Below are positions 54,244-64,000 of a stretch of DNA of 64,000 bases, in pieces. Position 1 is the stretch's first letter. Each line of letters starts with the position of its first letter. Source of the DNA: Turritopsis dohrnii (taxonomy: Eukaryota > Cnidaria > Hydrozoa > Anthoathecata > Oceaniidae). The stretch covers positions 124,001 to 188,000 of the forward strand of contig BQMF02000142.1 in assembly GCA_027922465.2 (NCBI GenBank), read 5' to 3'. The position numbers were made by a program, and so were the translations under genes. The notes below the pieces were generated by a model that did no database searches, was not told the DNA's origin, and saw only the letters and a list, made by a program, of their open reading frames with translations.

Positions 54244-54496
54244 GTTTACAAACAATGTGAAAGGTCTCGCTTGAAGCGCTGTTAAATGACATGAGAGAAA
54301 ATATTTTACGCCACGACATTTTTTTTCTCCTCCAAAAACATTTTCACAGAAAAAAAAATTGTTTCTCTCAGAAAAAAACTTTTGCTGCTTTAAAACTTTT
54401 TCCGCGACAGAAAATATTTTTTCCGCAGGTAAATTTTTTTTTTTAGCCAACAGATTTTTTTTTTCCGACTGACCCTTATCGGCTTCCATACATAAT

Positions 54497-56597
54497 AGGG
54501 TAGTTTTTGCAAAAGACAGCTGTGGCTTTCGCTATCAAATGCCTTCTTTAAGTCCATAAACAAGGCCACTGTAACATGACCTTTATCCATGGCGAAACGA
54601 ATGTCATCAGCGATTTTCACGACTGCATCTTTGGTTTATCTTTTTTTACGAAAGCCATACTGCAATTTATTGAATAGCTCATTTTCCTCCAGATACGCTG
54701 ATAACTGGTTGTAAACAATCCTTTCAACTACTTTCGATAAAGTGTTTAAGACCGAAATAGGTCTGTAATTGTCTATATTTTGTTTCTCACCAGACTTAAA
54801 TAATGGCGTTATTTTGGCAATCTTTTCGCATGTAGGAAAGGTAGAAGTGTTCAGGCTCAAGTTGATGAGGAATGTTAATGGCGCTGACAGTTCATTGGCG
54901 GCGTCTTTTATCATTTTTGCTGGAATTCCGTCAGTGCCGGCAGATTTGGATGTATTAATCTGATTCAGAATTTTCAGTACCTCAGCATGAGACACATTTC
55001 TAAATTTAAATACAACATTATTTGGATTTATTTGCGATAAGTAATTTCGATGGTTGAACGATTTCCAGGCGGTGTTTACATGTGGTAGTCGTATAATGCT
55101 TGACCAAATGGAAGTAAAAAATGTGCAAAAAGCATTGGCAATGGTACTTTTGCAAGATGTCATAATTTCGTTAATTTTAAAAGTTCTACTGGAAACACTT
55201 GTCTCTTTAGTAGGATAACATTTCTTTATCTGGTTCCAAAATTTACTTGGTTGGTCAGCAGTATCTCTGAATGAATGGCCGATATGGTTTGCTTTGGCAT
55301 AACGTAGTTTATTTGTAACAGTGTTTCTTAAGCGTTTGTAAGCTGACCAGTCTTGTTTATTTTTCGATTTTTTATAATGACGTAGGTGCATATCTCTCGT
55401 TCTCATAAGACTGTCATAGGTTAGCCATGGACTATCTTTACCGCGGATCCTTTTTAACTTGACCGGTGCGTGCTTATTTATTACAGATGTCAATAGTGAT
55501 TTAAATAGGTTCCACGAATCATTAAAGTTTGACAAACATAAACGACTCTCCCAGGGTACACTTCTAACATCCTTTTTGAACGATTCTTTGTCATATTTTG
55601 AGAAGTCGCGAGCTTTAATTGTTTTAGGTTCATAACGACGACAATTCATCTTTCTGATAGCGCCTACAAGATGATGATGATCACTAAAGGAATTGCAATA
55701 AACTAAGTTGCCATCAATGTTTTGTTTGTCCGTAGTAAATATCAAGTCGATAATTGTCCTGCTATCATTCGTAATTCTTGTGTGTGTTTTGATGATCTGA
55801 TGATGCCCAAAAGATTTAATGACATCTTTGATATCCACATGGTCTCTGGGTACACCGTAATCAATGTTAAAATCACCATACATTAATGTTTCTTTTTGTT
55901 CCGCGTTAACGACAGTTAACATATTTTCCAAAAGTTGACAAAAATTTCTAGCGATGTATTTCGACGTATCCGGGGGTTTGTATACAGAAGATAGTAGAAA
56001 CGACTTTGTGTTCTTGTAGCAGATTTCGACCCACAAAAATTCCATTTCATCGTTTTCTATATCTGATCTTCGTATGTACTCAATATCGTCTCGGATGTAC
56101 ATACAAACTCCTCCATAAGGTCCGTTACAACGATCTCTTCTCTCTAACACGTACCCCGGAATTTCGAGCTCAGAATCCTTTACAGATGAATCTGTGTGTG
56201 TTTCAGAAAAAGAAATAACATGAACACGATTTTCAGCAGATGATAAAAACAGCTTGATTCTGTCGAGCTTTCGGTAAATCCCATTAACATTTTGGTGCAG
56301 AAATTTAAAACCTCTTTTTCCAATAAAGTCGTTCACTTCACGGTGTAACGTGGCATTTATAAACTCTGGAAATTTCGGTTTACAAGTTTCACAGTATAAC
56401 CGTTCTTGTCCATCATCAAATACATCCACACGGCATTTTAAGTGTAACAACTCTTTACATAAACAACATTTAACTGCAGGCTGCTTCTTATAAATTGTTT
56501 GGTTGCAGGTTTTACAAGATAAACCACCCAAACTAACTGTCACAAGCAGCAACACCATCATCAACGACCACGACACGTCCGCACGAAACGGCGCCAT
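54497..56597 (-). pseudogene. LINE ORF2 N-terminal part: zinc finger, APE endonuclease, RT start
   Basis: ATG at 56597. Residues 1-30 are hydrophobic (VSWSLMMVLLLVTVSLGGLS), then a PHD-like Cys/His finger 'CKTCNQ...CCLCKELLHLKC...CETC'. The APE endonuclease shows 'FLHQNVNGI', 'ISFSETHTD', 'LMYGDFNIDY' and 'SFSDHHHLVG'. RT begins with 'KSAGTDGIPAKMI', 'ITPLFKSGEK', 'NYRPISVL' and 'YGFRKKR', where an in-frame TAA (54636) replaces a codon. The frame then resumes through motif A 'VALFMDLKKAFD' and stops at the insertion. One nonsense codon plus the insertion inactivate it. Confidence 0.8.
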
Positions 56598-56689
56598 TAT
56601 CGATTTGAATACGCTTTATAAGAATGTTCAAGATGATATTGGCCAAAAAGTTAAGAATGCCTTAAGAATATTGCCATCTTAAGATATAT

Positions 56690-57470
56690 ATGGCTTCAGT
56701 TTCTACTATCTGCTCGGAATTGGGTGTCCCTCTGGCTACTGACAAGACTGTGGAACCTTCCCAAGTTGTAACTTATCTTAATATAGAAGTGGATACTCAC
56801 CATCAAGTTATGTGGTTGCCTTGTTCTAAACTCCCAGAGTTGCAGGCACTCATCTGGAACTGGGCGAATCGGAAAAAGTGTACTAAGTAAGATTTGTTGT
56901 CTTTCGTTGGCTCCCTTTCGTTTGCTTGCAAGGTAGTTCGCCCTGGTCGTATGTTTCTCCGTAGGCTGATTGATCTATCTACCTCAGTGTCCAGCTTGAA
57001 CCATCATATTTACCTCAATCAAGAAGCTAGGGCAGACTTACAATAGTGGATAAATTTTCTCCCATCATGGAATGGTATGTCAATTATTCCTAATGAGTCG
57101 GTGTGTTCTTCGGTTTTCTGTCCATGTTTAGTGATGCTTCATATTTTGGTCTCGGTGCTTGTTATGGAACCAAATGGTTCAGTTTACCTTGACCTACGGA
57201 TTATGTTAAGTTGCATATTAATATTAGAGAGTTGTTGGCTATTGTTGCGGCAGTGGTGACTTGGAGACAGTCTTGGGCTAATAAGCAAATTTTAATTTAT
57301 ACTGACAACATTGCAATAGGCCCGTTTGAAAATCGGGTTCTTGTCGGGACTCTGACATTGGGGCTTTAGTGCGGTTTTTGTTCCTTTTTACTGCACGTAT
57401 TAATCTGAATGTCTTATTACAACATATTCCTGAAACGCACTGTACTTGAGTAACTTGAGTTGGTGAAGCT
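56690..57470 (+). pseudogene. Decayed RT/RNase H relic of another retroelement
   Basis: 'LGVPLATDKTVEPSQVVTYL' followed by NIEVDTHHQVMWLP matches the RT thumb region of DIRS/YR-type and related cnidarian elements as recalled; 'FACKVVRPGRMFLRRLIDLS' and 'LNHHIYLNQEARADL' follow past a stop. Further on, in shifting frames, come 'NIRELLAIVAAVVTWRQSW', 'ILIYTDNIAI' and 'LVRFLFLFTARINLNVLLQH', the RNase H end. Several stops and shifts mean it is old. It is unlike copies A and B, so it is a different family. Confidence 0.6.
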
Positions 57471-58478
57471 CTGTTAAAACAAAATAATGGCGATTTTCCT
57501 ACTGTACGTTTAAAATAATTATTAGAGAGTCTCTGTTCCCCACACGTAAGTGAGTAACGTCATGTCCTATTTTCATTTTGGTCCAAATGGAGTTTCACAC
57601 TAAAATATTCCGCTCGATATTGCTTTAGATTGGTAGGCCGGTCAGCCGTTATGGCTCTAAACTGTGATTGTGCTCTGTATGTTACTATCTTTTTTATTGC
57701 CGACGCTGGATTCTGCTATATGAAACTCCTCACTAAGTAGCAACAAGAGGCCATGAGGCCTGAAGGTCAGCGCTTTCAGCAAAGTTGAAAAATGTTGGGG
57801 TGCAAAACAAAATCAAAAACATTTTTGCTCTAGGAAGGTCAAAATAGCAATTTCTGAGTGATAACGAGTGACAGCGATTAATGGACAGTATATATACTTC
57901 AAAATTTCATGCAAACTTTGATTCTCTTAATCATAAAGAGTTCAAAAACAACCTTCTCTCTGCACAGATGAATTCCAAACAGGAATGACTGTATATTAAA
58001 AATAAGTGACAATATTAAAAAATACTGACAAAACAAATACATATGTTAAAAGAGGTTGAATTTTTTTGCAAATGCATTTGTTTCAATGTCGATTTCTTTC
58101 CTTATTGACACATCAGCTTTTTGGTATGATTTTGTGATGTTGTCATGTAATAGTTTTTTTGTAATCATCGCTTTTCATTTTGTAGATGTTGTTGTATTTA
58201 TCGGCAAATACAAACATATTCTTTGATGATTTAATCCTGCTTACATTGACATTCAGATTCAGTAAGAATCTGTTGGGGTGTTCACGGAACTTTATGTCTC
58301 TAACCATTTCGTACAAAACCCACAAGTAGTTCACGTTGTGGTGGTGTAACACATGCTTTGAAACCAAATGTTTCTTTGGCATCGTCATTGTTGTCAACAT
58401 CATCTCGTTCTGTTTTTCGCAAAGATATGCTTTCCATCTGGTTCGTTTAATAAAGCTTAGACAATACAAATACAAATA
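57471..58478. other. Intergenic DNA with one unexplained minus-strand frame
   Basis: The minus frame 58143-58475 (ending FVFADKYNNIYKMKSDDYKK) has coding-like composition in its second half. The FADK-x-x-NIY block faintly recalls mobile-element proteins such as Polinton polymerases, but this was not verifiable. No terminal repeats surround it. Confidence 0.3.
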
Positions 58479-58895
58479 CAGTCAGGGAAAACAGCTAAAC
58501 GCGGGAATATGGGAACTATAGCGCAATTGCGGTATAAATCCAATGTTTCTTAGATTCGCTCCTGGTAAACCGTTTTCGACCCGATTTTCTTTCTTAAAGG
58601 ATTAGCAAGGCATATTCGGAAACTATTTATCCGGCCCACATTTCAGATTAACCGATCCGATTCGATCGTTGGCTGTTTTCAGCACGTGTTTGTTATTATA
58701 TTTCTTTTCTTCGTACTTCGTTATAGTATCTGGCTGCTGAAAAATGAAAATAAAATAAAAGTGATTTGATTAACAGTTCAATCATGGATATCATATTTAC
58801 CAGGTTCGTCCACATCATGGGGTTGCAATGGATGCCGCAATTGCGGTATAGACCCCGCATTTAGGGATCCCGCGTTTAGCTGTTTTCCCTGACTG
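58479..58895. mobile_element. MITE with CAGTCAGGGAAAACAGCTAA ends (417 bp)
   Basis: The left end at 58479 and the right end at 58895 are inverted copies for about 27 bases, through 'cgcggga'. Inside, 'gcgcaattgcggtata' and 'ccgcaattgcggtataga' repeat as subterminal sequence. CAGT ends with a preceding TA suggest a Tc1/mariner relationship, but the right flank does not show TA, so the superfamily is open. Confidence 0.65.
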
Positions 58896-60331
58896 AAATA
58901 TATATGTTTTCGTCTTTCTTCATTGAAAATAAAAATAAAAGGAAAACAACTGCCGATTATTTATAAGATTAAGAACATAAAATTGCTATCCATCCATGCA
59001 GAGACACAGTAAAAACTAATAGACGACACAAAAACTAAACAGCAAAATTAGAAAAATAATGATAAATAATAAGACTATATAAGTGAAGAGAGGATAAATG
59101 ATTCCATAGGGAATTTGTTCGAATGAAAAGACAACATGTATATAAATATGTGGGGGTGTGTGCTTTGATTGATAAATGCATTACAATAAACACAGAATAT
59201 CATTAAGTCAATTTTCAGTAGGGCACAATATGATAGGGTATGCAATGTATAACATAATACATCATAGAGACCCTTCTTCTTGCTTGTGGAGGTAGCGCAG
59301 AGCTCTCACATCTCGATAAAGGTCTGTGACCAGTATAATAACACAAAACACCAAATCAGCGATAGCTACCAAGAAAAATCAGAAGTATACAATCACAGGA
59401 TCATTTATAATACTAAGATCATTCATAACAAAGATTGAAAACACAAACTCCACTAACTAAGCAATTTCACGTGAATCTTCTGAAGGGCGTGAAGGCCCGC
59501 ACTCACCTTAATAAAATAGTTGTAATTAACAATTAATAAACACTTCTTAATTAAGCCACGATCAACATATAGCCTCTATTCCAGCCTTAAAACTAAGGGT
59601 TGTGTTTTTAGTGGTATCAGCCTACAACTGGGGACAAAAATTTATGGACGGACAGATGGACGGACGGACGGACGAACACGAATGCTAATGAAAGATCAGC
59701 TGCTCCCGCGCTGACCAATTATTATTTTTCTATCATAGGACAGCAGATAAAAGCCTATATGGTTGGTAAATTTAAAGAGAGAAGAGGGTACACAAGAGAG
59801 AGAAATTACCTCACCATTGAACACAATCATTTTCCGGATGGCTGTGCGTAAACTCTGGAAACCCCTACCTTGTCAGTTTTGCAAAATAAACGGATATTAT
59901 CTGCAGAAAGATGACAAGGTGGGTGAGTGCGTCATTGCAATAATTTATTGTTTTCTTTGTAGATTTTTCCAGACTGTACTACATGGCTTTAAATACTTCC
60001 AAAGATGACACATTCAACAACAAGCGTGGCGCGATAGTTTTAATACTCTCTCTTCCCGTTGTAACTCCCCCAGTATAGTATCAACAACAACAACACGTGA
60101 CTGAATGCGTAAACGGGTGATGAATTTACTGAAGGTGTAAAAAGTTTCCATTTCACTTATCTTAAAAAATAAATAAATGTAATTTTTAGATAAGAAATCA
60201 AAATTTGATATATTGGCTTTAATTCTTAATTTTCAATTTATTATGAAATTGATTTATTTGGTGTGTCTATACAGATAGGTACCACGAGTAGCAGCAGCCA
60301 GATAATGCATCGATTAACCACCTCTTCTCTT
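58896..60331. other. Intergenic DNA
   Basis: It contains a short GACG-rich tandem run (about 59644-59670) and a frame at 59763-60008 that includes MAVRKLWKPLPCQFCKINGY before a possible donor GTGGGT. This could be an exon, but has no supported partner. Confidence 0.3.
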
Positions 60332-60458
60332 AAGTGGGGTTTGCACGTAAAGATTCTTGAAGGATCGTTGACTCTTTGATGAACATTTAAATTTAAAGCC
60401 TTAAAACACCGGCTTAAAAGAAACATTTTCAAGAATCATTACGTGTAAACTCCCCTTT
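60332..60458. mobile_element. Short MITE (127 bp)
   Basis: 'agtggggtttgcacgtaaag' with attcttgaa on the left is matched by the reverse complement of 'ttcaagaatcattacgtgta' with aactcccctt on the right, with a few mismatches. No coding content. The target duplication is not certain. Confidence 0.5.
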
Positions 60459-60691
60459 ACGCTAAAGTTTAGAAAGGGAAAAACCCTGAAAGAAAGAGGA
60501 TCTGGGAACTAGTTTGTAAAAAATGTGTTCTTTCTGTAAAAAAGTAAAATGGTGAACTGCTCATAGACAAAAAAATATTCGCATACTATATTATCGTTTA
60601 TTTCAGTTTTTTAGACTTTTTAGAAATCATTTGAAAATCTCTTCTTTTATTCAAAGGCTTTTTTTACTGGACTTAATCTTGTCCGTAAAGC

Positions 60692-61532
60692 ATGGCAGGG
60701 AGAGGTGGAAGAGGAGCTTTGCTTCTTAAAGTAAGTGTCTCCACTTTTTAATTTCTTACCAGAAACTAGTTTTGATTATGACCGACTGTTTCTTGTATTT
60801 AGGCTTTAGAAGCACAAACTAAAATTCCAGGCCATTCGAGTCAGGTAAATATTCCATTTTATTATTTGGTATAGATAATTTGATTCCAGTATAATGCACA
60901 GCAGAGCAGGTAAACCATTACATTAGTGAATAATAAATATGGCAAAATCAATGGAATAGAAACTGTATCTTGTACAGTGCTTGTATAATCTTTAGCAACC
61001 AAGCATTCAAAAAATACCAATTTGATTTTGGAATCTGGGACCCCCCACCCAATTTGTTCAACATGTCATTGTCAATCTGAAAAAACACACAGACAGCTAA
61101 AGTAGAGGTCCCATGTTCATAATAATTAGTATGCTATGGTTATTGAATATAAGCCATTAAGATTTTTTATCCACTTGCTAACTTTTCAAATCATCACCAG
61201 GTGTGGTGGCAAACTGCTACTGCTTCGGAGATTTAAGTCAGTGCACATTGAGAATGTTATGTAGGTATATAGTTTTTAGTAATAGATTATAAAAGAATGT
61301 TGCAAAAAATAATTATGGTTGTTGACCTTGTATCATTGAAAAGGGGATCATATAACACTTTACCACATGTCAGAAAAACTGAATTCAATAGAAAATGTCA
61401 ATTTTTCGACTGTGAAACTGTGAATAAGTGTATATATATATATTAGAAAAAAAAAACAGGGATTTTTGCTACATTTTGGAAAGGTGGGCATTGCAAAAAA
61501 ATAATGTTAGAAACGGAGTCTGGAGTATCCTT

Positions 61533-61577
<45 letters not shown>

Positions 61578-63553
61578 TATTAGATCAATCTAAATTACAT
61601 TAGATATTGACCGGTGGAAACCTAACTGGCCGACCTAATACAAATCTTTTCTTAGTTATGAAAAGATTTGTTTTGTGTGATTTTGTTGCTTTTGTACGTT
61701 TCGTTTTTTATTTCGTTTTGTTTTTCCTGTTTTTTTTATATACGTTTTTATTTGTGTAATAATTCGTGTTCATTATGTTATGAATTTATTGTTAGTCTTC
61801 CCTTTTTTTTCTTCGTCACATTGACAAGTCTTAGACGGTTTTTTGGGGGTTCCTCGTACTTTCCAGTTGTTTGTGTTTTCTTCCTTGTTCTTTTCGTTTT
61901 CCCTTTTTATCCACTGCCTAATGAGATCTCTCTCTTCGATTGTATAATGATCTCGAACACTTGCGACTCTGTATTGGTCTTCGTCATTTTTTAAGTTGAC
62001 GAGTCTGGACATGACTTGATCTTTATCTTCAGTTGAATTCATTCAAACAGGTCTGTTTTTTTGGATTCATTTCCAATTCGACTTATTTTCATTGGTTTAA
62101 CCTTTGTTCCAAGTATTTGAAATAAGGACGCGATAAACTTATCGTTGTATTCTTCATTTTCTTTTCCAGGTTCTTTGTTTTCTGTTATGCTGTGTATAAT
62201 TATATTCTTTTCTCTCTTTGCACGTTCAGTTTCTTGTACTAATTCCTTATTGACTGACTCTCTGATTGCATCATAACAAAAATTAAAAACAAAACTAGCC
62301 TATGTGAGTTGAACAAAATGTGTTTCGGTTCTTTTATTTATCAAAAAAAATCTATGGGTAAATAATTGAAAGTTATTTAAAGTATTCAAAGTATTTTTGT
62401 TAGAAAAGAGAAAAGAGATGTGTCACACATTATACCGCTGTTCGCAAATTGCTGTTTAAACCGAAATTGTTTGCTTCTCAATATCAAAGTGAAAGCTTTT
62501 ACATAAAAGCTTAGGAGTGATATTTCAATGCAATTAATAGGAAAGCAGTGTACAGGCGATTGTGGAATATGGGGCCACTTGGGAAAATGAAATAGACATG
62601 TTGTGATACTGTGTGTAGCAGTTAGGAAAAATTAGTCATGGACTAAAAAACTGTGTAAATTATGCATAATAACAGCATAAAAAACTATTTCAAAGTATTT
62701 TATGTAATTTCATTCCAAACCTAGTTACCAGGTTACCGAAAACTTATAGGCGGATTCCAGTACATACGAAAAGCTTCACCAATAATACTGTTACTATATA
62801 CCGTAATGCTTTGAATAAACACCCCTCTTCTTTTACCTTTGTTTCAACACAGTCATAGAATCTTAGAGCATTCTTTTTTGTCGATTTTTCTGAAACTTAA
62901 AGAACGCCTCCCTCTTTGAAATACCCCCTCTAATAAACACCCCCAAAAAGCTTTGAAAAATTTAATGAACGCCCCAGGCATTTATTCGAAGCATTACAGA
63001 TACCTTTAATATGTTTCATGAATACACGCTTTTTCTTTTATAAGAACAATTTTATAAGAACACGAGCCTCAGATTTGGCCAAAAAATAAGAACAGCCTGA
63101 GGCTCAAATCAATGTTTCAAAAATTGAGAACAGCCTAAGCCTGAATGTTCTTATAACATTAGAACAATTCATGATAAGAACAACTCGTGATGTGAAAAAT
63201 TTTATATTTAAAAAAAAGCAATTTATTCTAGTATTTATCAATTCGAATTCTGCTCTTTTAAATTTAGAATGGGAGCTCTGTTCATGGCACACAACCCTCC
63301 TCTGCAGCATCTTCAGAAGTTGGAGGAAAAACATCACCTCCCAGTCAGGTGTCATCATCTAGTTCCTCTCGGCCACCAATGATGATGGGACGTGGACTAT
63401 TGGCTCAGCAACTTCTTGCTCAACAAAAGCGAAAATCACCCAGCGAAATTTCACAATCACCAACACCTGCAGATGAAAAACCAATTGATCCATCACAAAG
63501 GAAAACACCTCCTGCGCACAACGATCAAAAGAGGGGCACACCATCTCCAACAG
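60692..63553 (+). CDS. PIWI-like gene, first three exons (continues beyond the window)
   Basis: Exon 1 (60692-60730) encodes MAGRGGRGALLLK; exon 2 (60803-60844) encodes ALEAQTKIPGHSSQ; exon 3 (63268-63553) encodes NGSSVHGTQPSSAASS, then a Ser/Pro-rich linker with 'MMMGRGLLAQQLLAQQKRK' and ends PSPT plus one base before GTAGAGG. All borders are GT/AG and in phase. Clustered RG motifs at the N-terminus are the arginine-methylation, Tudor-binding signature of PIWI proteins, and GRGxLLxxL spacing recalls them; the PAZ and PIWI domains would lie to the right. Another RG-tailed RNA-binding protein is the alternative. The first introns are 72 and 2,423 bases. Confidence 0.45.
61522..61580. repeat. 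CT/TA microsatellite
   Basis: A run of CT dinucleotides (about 61531-61557) passes directly into TA dinucleotides (about 61558-61578), inside the second intron of the PIWI-like gene. Confidence 0.9.
61773..62285 (-). pseudogene. LINE ORF1 relic in the PIWI-like intron
   Basis: Minus-strand 'RESVNKELVQETERAKREKN' followed by IIIHSITENKEPGKENEE, KISRIGNESKKTDLF, then in a shifted frame 'DKDQVMSRLVNLKNDEDQYR', 'DHYTIEERDLIRQWIKRENE' and 'NNWKVRGTPKK'. This is the order of the RRM-like ORF1 of many APE-type LINEs as recalled. There is a one-base shift near 62043. It is a 5' piece of a LINE without its ORF2. Confidence 0.6.
62799..63002. mobile_element. MITE with CGTAATGCTTTGAATAAA ends
   Basis: 'cgtaatgctttgaataaaca' on the left is matched by the reverse complement of 'gcatttattcgaagcattac' on the right, about 200 bases apart. 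It is followed at about 63038-63157 by a second palindromic element with 'ttataagaaca' ends and inner 'agcctgaggctc' words. Confidence 0.5.
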
Positions 63554-64000
63554 GTAGAGGTTTAGTTAAAACATTGCTATTCCTCTTCATTCACTGCCAA
63601 CAGGGTCTAATCTAGGCCAAAAGAGCGTCCGTTGATCGGACGCTGCCCTCTGCGTTTGTGTTTTTTTTAAAAAAATTTATTTCACTTTAAAAACTTGAAA
63701 AAAACCTCTTGTATAGGGGGGTCACAGGTTTAACCCACCGAAATAAAGCTCAGGTTGCCCTTTCCCTAAAAAAGTGCCCTTTGGATGTTCCATTCTAGAT
63801 AAGACCCTGGCCAATTAAAATCAGAGTGTAATCTAGGCATGCAGAAATCAGACATCAGACATCGGCCTCTTACAATTCCTGTTTAAGTTCCCTTTTTCCC
63901 CTTCATCAAAATGGTTGTGATGTTATTTAATAATCTTGCTTTATTGTCAATGCAGCTTTTGGCCATTAATACCTAGATTACTCTCCTCAAAGGTCATTTC
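63554..64000. other. Intron of the PIWI-like gene, to the window end
   Basis: After the donor at 63554 no further exon of the gene is recognised before the window ends. 'gggtctaatctaggc' at 63602 and a related word at about 63829 suggest repeat-derived sequence. Confidence 0.35.

Larger units (their letters stand above)
51562..54490. mobile_element. IS3EU-like DNA transposon inserted in the LINE
   Basis: A 2,929-bp element starts TATGGAAGCCGATAAGGGTC, with the same sequence inverted at its right end and about 80-100 bp of related TIR. It is flanked by the 6-bp duplication CATAAT (51556-51561 and 54491-54496). It carries an integrase-like gene (minus) and a zinc-ribbon gene (plus), convergent. 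A 6-bp duplication with an rve-type integrase is what is recalled for IS3EU. Both genes have frameshifts, so the copy is probably dead. Confidence 0.8.
50577..56597 (-). mobile_element. APE-type LINE retrotransposon, split by a DNA transposon
   Basis: On the minus strand, the N-terminal two-thirds (56597-54497) and the C-terminal part (51561-50577) are separated by the IS3EU-like insertion 51562-54490. Reading across the insertion, ...LLQKLPYY and GICGKELEWVSDYLF are adjacent and collinear with LINE RT. Frameshifts and a nonsense codon show the copy is dead. The N-terminal Cys/His finger and APE endonuclease suggest the CR1/L2/Jockey side of the LINE tree; the clade is not resolved. Confidence 0.8.

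Noticed and set aside
1..64000. CRISPR arrays, operons or bacterial signals
   Set aside because: All genes show eukaryotic introns or retroelement structure; no regularly spaced short repeats were seen.

Overview
The window is AT-rich eukaryotic DNA with GT-AG introns, polyadenylation signals, scattered exons and a very high load of transposable elements. The mixture (spliced YR retroelements, APE-type LINE, Harbinger, Helitron, IS3EU-like and Academ-like DNA transposons, many short inverted-repeat elements, a PIWI-like N-terminus) fits an invertebrate animal, most likely a cnidarian. That placement is inference. No bacterial, organellar, rRNA, tRNA or CRISPR feature was seen.

Layout. 1-9 kb: a foldback element, a diverged repeat cluster, a deleted PIF/Harbinger transposon with TAA target duplication, a five-exon gene for a small secreted protein, and a ~120-bp tandem repeat. 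9-18 kb: a single-exon orphan gene, Helitron helicase remnants split by a poly-C inverted-repeat element, a 76-bp perfect hairpin MITE, and two tandem intronless Ras-like pseudo-GTPase genes on the minus strand. 18-34 kb: two related tyrosine-recombinase (YR, DIRS-like) retrotransposons, A (plus) and B (minus), tail to tail. B is interrupted by a 6.1-kb Academ-like transposon with 747-bp terminal inverted repeats (TIRs) and a 3-bp target duplication. 36.5-42.5 kb: a 5,968-bp DNA transposon with identical 73-bp TIRs and a perfect 9-bp target duplication. It encodes a two-exon zinc-finger protein (candidate transposase) and, convergently, a two-exon RecQ-family helicase. 43.2-49.4 kb: a minisatellite and five tandem ~1.2-kb units. 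50.5-57.5 kb: an APE-type LINE split by an IS3EU-like transposon (6-bp target duplication), then a decayed RT/RNase H relic. 57.5-64 kb: MITEs, a LINE ORF1 relic, and the first three exons of a PIWI-like gene running off the window.

The strongest observations are two. First, the 9-bp-TSD RecQ transposon has termini that also bound the hairpin MITE 25 kb away, so an autonomous element and its minimal derivative sit in one window. Second, both YR retroelements carry a tiny spliced 5' exon, a phase-1 splice donor at the same place at the end of gag, and a downstream inverted-repeat cassette holding a phase-1 terminal exon coding for an RG-rich tail. This arrangement would let splicing choose between a short Gag and the unspliced product.

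All family names come from reading motifs and recalled families; no database search was run. Exon joins are predictions from splice motifs and reading phase.
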